NCBI GenBank assembly: GCA_963565915.1
Contig: OY751489.1
Location: forward strand, 1,674,001-1,738,000
Origin: Entoloma clypeatum
Lineage: Eukaryota > Basidiomycota > Agaricomycetes > Agaricales > Entolomataceae
DNA length: 64,000 nucleotides
Direction: 5' to 3'
The position numbers and the translations under genes are program-made. The notes under the pieces are model-generated. The model was given only the letters and a program-made list of their open reading frames with translations, was not told where the DNA came from and searched no databases. This document shows, in pieces, positions 60,060 through 64,000 of this stretch; within the stretch, counting starts at the first letter, position 1; each line of letters begins with the position of its first letter.

Positions 60060-60480
60060 CAGGGGAACCTGGGTAAGATATTCACATTGGAGGCAAGAAG
60101 GACAAGAATAGTGGAGCGATGATGAAGGTACTTGGTAAAAGTCCTGTTATTGCAGATACAGATACATCGAGTATTTATACCTACAAGAATGCGCACAGAC
60201 CATGTACAAACAAGTACAAACTGAGTTCTGTCGCAGAACCATAAACTCATGTATATGGTAATATGTGACTTATAGTCACATAGTGTGACAAGCACATGAT
60301 GTGACATAACATGACATATGTTATGCATGTCTGACACATATCTAATGAGTCAGAGATCTAGAGCGAGTCTAGATTGTTCTAAGTATAGAACACTTCCATA
60401 TGTAACTACATATGGGAATACACATGTTTGATGACATGTGACTGACTGTTGAGACATCTGTCTAGAATGTATTCTCAACA
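60060..60480 (-). mobile_element. Copia-like LTR end
   Basis: On the minus strand, TGTTGAGAATACATTC begins at 60480, right after a purine tract TGAGGGGGAG (60490-60481). This order, tract then TG, is that of the 3' LTR of a Ty1/Copia element in minus orientation. A TATA-like GTATAAATA lies near 60180. The far end is not resolved. It adjoins the pogo fragment, suggesting insertion into it. Confidence 0.5.
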
Positions 60481-60490
60481 CTCCCCCTCA

Positions 60491-61307
60491 CTTGTTTTAC
60501 AAGAAGACATTCAAGTCTTAGTGAAGAGCCAAAATAAATGGCAGCAGCCGTAAGGGTGCTAAAGGAGATCTGCTGTGTCATTTAGCATACACTGTCATTT
60601 AAGGTCTTATCAGAGACCCTGATGTCTAATTCCAAACAAGAATAGACAGGTCTCATCAGAAGTCAATCTGAGATCAATAGATCATCAAAGAATAAAGTTA
60701 TCTTTGAGAGAAATAAAATAGCGCAATAAACATGCAGCCATAATGGCGCTTGAAGCAGGCAGTGTAGCGCTTAGAGCAGCCACTGAAGCAATTATTTATT
60801 TAATTACTTCTACCACTATCTATTTTAGTTTTCCTTCGTCGTCTCTTATTGTTAGCTGTCAAGGCAGTGTTACTGCCAGAGGATGATGAGGAAGCAGCGG
60901 CGGAGGCTGCAGTAGTAGTGGTGGTGGTGGTGGTGTTGCTGGCGGCGGTGGTTGAGGCAACATGCACCAATTGGTCAGCATGTTCAAGGTGAGTGTAGAA
61001 GGCAGTGGAGAAGTAGGCGAAGAAAGCCATTGGAAGCCTGCTCTAAAACTTGATTTGAGGAGTGTATTTAAGGCTCTGCCAATCTCGCATGGACCATGCT
61101 GAGTCAGGTGTTTGACCTGATCACATCAGCAAACCATGTGTGATAGTTTATTGTCATTTCAGACGAGTATCAATGGTTATGACCATAATCCATTAAAAAC
61201 CCAAGAAGGTGCTCAAGACGCATCAGTACTCAATTTATGGATTATATAGTAGTTGCAGCCAGTAGTAGCACAAGAACTAGTATGCTGAGAGCATGTGGCA
61301 CTAAGGC
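60491..61307. other. remnant or low-complexity sequence between elements
   Basis: Contains a minus-strand frame (61030-60800) made of Thr, Ala and Ser runs (for example NTTTTTTTTAASAAASSSSS) from trinucleotide repeats, with the end RRRRKTKIDSGRSN. It could be the internal rest of the Copia-like element. No reverse transcriptase or integrase motif is seen. Confidence 0.4.
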
Positions 61308-61677
61308 TGTTACGGACTCTATGGTATGAGGACCACGTCATATCTTTTACTTATCGGCCCGACTCGGCGCCCTCTTACGAACTCACTATGTCTAATGTCT
61401 ACTTTCGCAACCTTCGATTCCCAGTCTGACTCATTACATTACTTCGTCATCCCCTTTAGTATACTTCGCTCCCGCGCTGACTTGCTTTCCGCAGTCAGCT
61501 TACTCACTGTACATAGCCTTCCGCAGTACTGACTCATCCGCTACCGCCTATAGTCAGTACCTATATAAACCTCCTGTACTGTAGTAGATTCCTTAGATTT
61601 AGCAATCACATTGCTCTTCGCCTTTCCACTTCCTGCATACTCTGCCCGAACCTTGGAACAGTTTGTTAAGCATAACA
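61308..61677 (+). repeat. 5' LTR of the Ty3/Gypsy element
   Basis: 370 bases starting TGTTACGGACTC and ending AAGCATAACA, with terminal TGTTA/TAACA inverted repeats. A TATA-like CTATATAAAC is near 61561. The gag-like frames begin 150 bases after it. The primer-binding site right after (AGTTGCTAAATCTCG) does not match tRNA-Met by eye. The matching 3' LTR lies beyond the window. Confidence 0.65.
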
Positions 61678-61830
61678 AGTTGCTAAATCTCGTTAGGTTC
61701 GCCCAGAGCAAGGAGAGCAACTACCAGACGAGTCAAGACGTCGCGCTTCTTTGAAGACTTCATCAGTAACCCATTCAGCACGCCAGAAGCCTGACAGGAG
61801 GAGCTAAGTCCTCGAGACAGTATCGATTTT

Positions 61831-63313
61831 ATGCTTATCCAGCAGTACATCGAATCAGAGATCCGTCGCATCCTACAACAGGTGCTTGACGAAGAACTAG
61901 ACAACGACGAGCATTGCCCCCACGGCGAGATAGCAGAGAGCATCCATCTTGCTCAGCAACACCAGATCGCGCGTTACAACGCCCAACAGAACGAACTCGA
62001 AAGCTTTCGCGTTCAAGAAGGACCTCAGACAGGTCGGATCACAGAGATCAGAGAGTTTATCGGTGTCCAGACAACCGTTATCAGAAGATTGATTAGGACG
62101 CTCACATCGAGACATCCCAGAGCCACATCATCATGTCTTACTCGAAGCAGCAGATCTACGCCCACTTCACCACCGAAGAACAACAGACCGAGTACAACCG
62201 CTGGGCACGAAATGAGAGACTTGACCCCTTCTCGCGACCAACAGACGTGCAGGAACAGAGATTCCTTAGAGATTTACAGAGGAAATACTCTGAATGTTTT
62301 GCCACCGATTCCGCCGACGAGTCCCCTGATGAATTTACTTTTGACTCCGCACAGTCAGATATTGAACAGACGCCTAGAACAGGGACTCATTTTCAATCCT
62401 TACCTGTATCCCGAACCCCATCTTCATCCCAACAACCCGACCCCTCTTCTCCTCCGCAGACTCTAGACATGGCAGAAGCCCCAGCTGTACAAACAATGGA
62501 TACATCCAAGATCATCAAGGATCCTGGGATGTTCAAGGACAGATAGCCACCAAACTACACATCAGGTTCCAAAAGAGCCTCACAGACGATCAGAAGATTC
62601 TTGCGGTACTATCCCGCATGATGGAAGGGTCCGGCAGGCACTGGGCCAGTAACAAGTTAGACGCTCTTGCCGTTGACAACGAGAACATCACCTGGCTAGG
62701 TTTTTCCGATGATATCGCCACACGATTCTCCATCGCCAACAAATCGGTCGCTGCCAAAGCAAGACTTGAAGTCCTGAAACAAGAGAAACGCGCCATTGAC
62801 GAATTTTTGAATGAATTTGAAGAACTCTTGAAGCTGTCAAACCTTGGCGAAGAAACTGGGAAATACATCCTAGAGAAGAACGTCAACCGCAGAATCTCTG
62901 AACAAGTGGCTAGTGATGGCAAGACATACACCGATTACGCAAAGAAGATCCGAAACAAGGGATGACAGATGGAAGGACACGCACTGGTCATCCGAGGAGG
63001 CGGCGACATGCACACCGGATTGGGTACCACTTATGGTGGTCAGGGCAAGGCCATGGAGATCGACAAAGCAGGAGTAGCCCATTGCTACAACTGTCAACGC
63101 TTTGGTCATCTGGCTAAAGACTGTAGCACTCCAAAGAAGAAAGATGGTTGCAAGTGTTTCAACTGTGACCAAGAAGGCCATATCATGTGCAACTGCCGCA
63201 AGCTGAAGAAGAACTCTGGAAGGGTTAGGAAGGTGTCTGAGGAAGATGCCGAGAATGATGAAACCACAATCTTAGAAGCCGACGAGAAGGATTTTCCTGA
63301 AGGGTCCAATTAA
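61831..63313 (+). pseudogene. gag region with zinc knuckles, interrupted
   Basis: Three frames make up gag. The first (61831-62466) is helical (ESEIRRILQQVLDEELDNDE). The second (62133-62546) begins MSYSKQQIYAHFTTEEQQTE and contains RNERLDPFSRPTDVQEQRFL; it ends DPGMFKDR. A +1 shift then leads to KLHIRFQKSLTDDQKILAVL and EFLNEFEELLKLSNLGEETG, and a TGA (62963-62965) precedes the nucleocapsid part with two knuckles, CYNCQRFGHLAKDC and CFNCDQEGHIMCNC. The knuckles bind element RNA. Gag cannot be made as one protein from this copy. Confidence 0.65.
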
Positions 63314-63426
63314 ACGACGCTAAGTCGCGACCCTTATCTATTAAACGGACTTGCTTGCCTTGTATGACTGCAGACAATAGAACCTATGTGATCCCTGCCA
63401 AGTGAGCCGCTGCGTCGACTAAGATT

Positions 63427-63939
63427 GTGAAAGGAGATAAACCTCTGAAAAGACGAGAGATCAGGCTGTTGGCTCAGCTCAGGACACGACGAGGGCCAAC
63501 GGTTATCCGACCTGAGGTTGACAGCGGATGTGAACGCACATGCATCCATCCCAGAATAGTACGTGAACAGAACCTCCCCACGCGAGGAATACCGCCCATA
63601 GCAATTCTAAATGTGGATGGATCACCAAATCGACAACAGAAAGCGAGCCAACTTGCCGAAGTCAAACTGGATTTGGGAGCACATCAGGAAACCATGGAAG
63701 CAATGGTACTGGACATTGGAAGAACGGACATGCTCTTGGGACATGACTGGTTGGTACACCACAACCCCACAATCAATTGGACAACCGGCACGGTAACATT
63801 TAACCGGTGCCCACCAACATGTCGAACCAAACACTCGGATTTCAGGGTTAACCTTGATGTGTTAAGAACTGATCGACAAAACATCGGAGCTACGTCGGAC
63901 GCGTCGGAAGGTCGGAGGGTCGGGGCGCGTGCAATGTAG
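63427..63939 (+). pseudogene. retroelement aspartic protease (pol start)
   Basis: VDSGCERTCIHPRIVREQN carries the Asp-Ser-Gly active site of retropepsin-like proteases, followed by IAILNVDGSPN, VKLDLGAHQETMEAMVLDIG and DMLLGHDWLVHHNPTINWTT (the LLG-x-DWL block of Gypsy proteases). The frame stops at 63939 after RRVGARAM, before any reverse transcriptase motif, so pol is interrupted or shifted here. It lies about 110 bases after the gag end. Confidence 0.65.
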
Positions 63940-64000
63940 GGGCAAGGACTTGGCTTCAACTTGTGTGTTGCACCCTTGCTAATACGTTGGTGTCCTTATT

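Larger units (their letters stand above)
61308..64000 (+). mobile_element. Ty3/Gypsy LTR retrotransposon, 5' part, decayed
   Basis: LTR, gag-like frames, two CCHC zinc knuckles and an aspartic protease follow in the order of Ty3/Gypsy elements. Reverse transcriptase, RNase H and integrase would lie to the right of the window. Stops and frame changes in gag show that it is not active as it stands. This is a fungal genomic element. Confidence 0.75.

Noticed and set aside
60800..61030. Possible gag of the Copia-like element
   Set aside because: Mostly Thr, Ala and Ser runs from simple repeats; no zinc knuckle, protease or polymerase motif.

Overview
The window is nuclear DNA of a filamentous basidiomycete, most likely an Agaricomycete. 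Genes are dense and on both strands, nearly all are split by short GT-AG introns (about 45-90 bases), and several families are typical of fungi (Ssr4, Rot1, Hut1, Zng1, Sgf29, Dhr1, Sen1). The right end carries several decayed transposable elements. There is no bacterial-style operon, CRISPR array or gene cluster for a special metabolite. Gene models below were spliced by eye from reading frames, splice signals and family knowledge; exon ends are approximate unless stated.

Layout. 1-8.4 kb: possible tail of an upstream gene, a Kelch-BTB protein, PNP/PMP oxidase (vitamin B6), a coiled-coil unknown, a broken class I aldolase-like gene, a small membrane protein and a second coiled-coil unknown. 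8.6-22.4 kb: an RNA and chromatin block with the Dhr1/DHX37 helicase, the Sen1 helicase, translin and the SAGA subunit Sgf29. 22.5-30 kb: a small heat-shock protein with a clear heat-shock element, a histone-fold protein, a 2-oxoglutarate oxygenase, the tRNA-binding cofactor Arc1, mitochondrial ribosomal protein uL6 and V-ATPase Vma11. 30-43.7 kb: a zinc-knuckle protein, a nucleotidyltransferase-like unknown, the FHA protein SNIP1/Pml1, zinc chaperone Zng1, a STYX-like pseudophosphatase, Hut1, a long protein kinase, Ssr4 and a macrodomain phosphatase. 44.4-54.8 kb: TRP4 (tryptophan), an F-box protein, HIS1 (histidine), a fungal family of unknown function, a gene-poor stretch with a three-copy dispersed repeat, ROT1 and proteasome subunit beta-6. 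55.8-58.7 kb: an aldo/keto reductase with an in-frame stop, and a short-chain dehydrogenase. 59.3-64 kb: a solo LTR, a pogo-like transposase remnant, a Copia-like LTR end and the 5' part of a decayed Ty3/Gypsy element running off the window.

How the genes relate. Most are unlinked housekeeping genes. Local themes are RNA metabolism (Dhr1, Sen1, translin, Arc1, SNIP1), chromatin (Sgf29, the histone-fold protein, Ssr4), and amino-acid biosynthesis (TRP4 and HIS1, about 2 kb apart, both using PRPP). I did not find a convincing undescribed multi-gene system. The points most worth a second look are the STYX-like protein that keeps the catalytic Cys but has lost the Arg, the broken aldolase, the aldo/keto reductase with an internal stop, a kinase with an unusually long activation segment, and the nucleotidyltransferase-like unknown.
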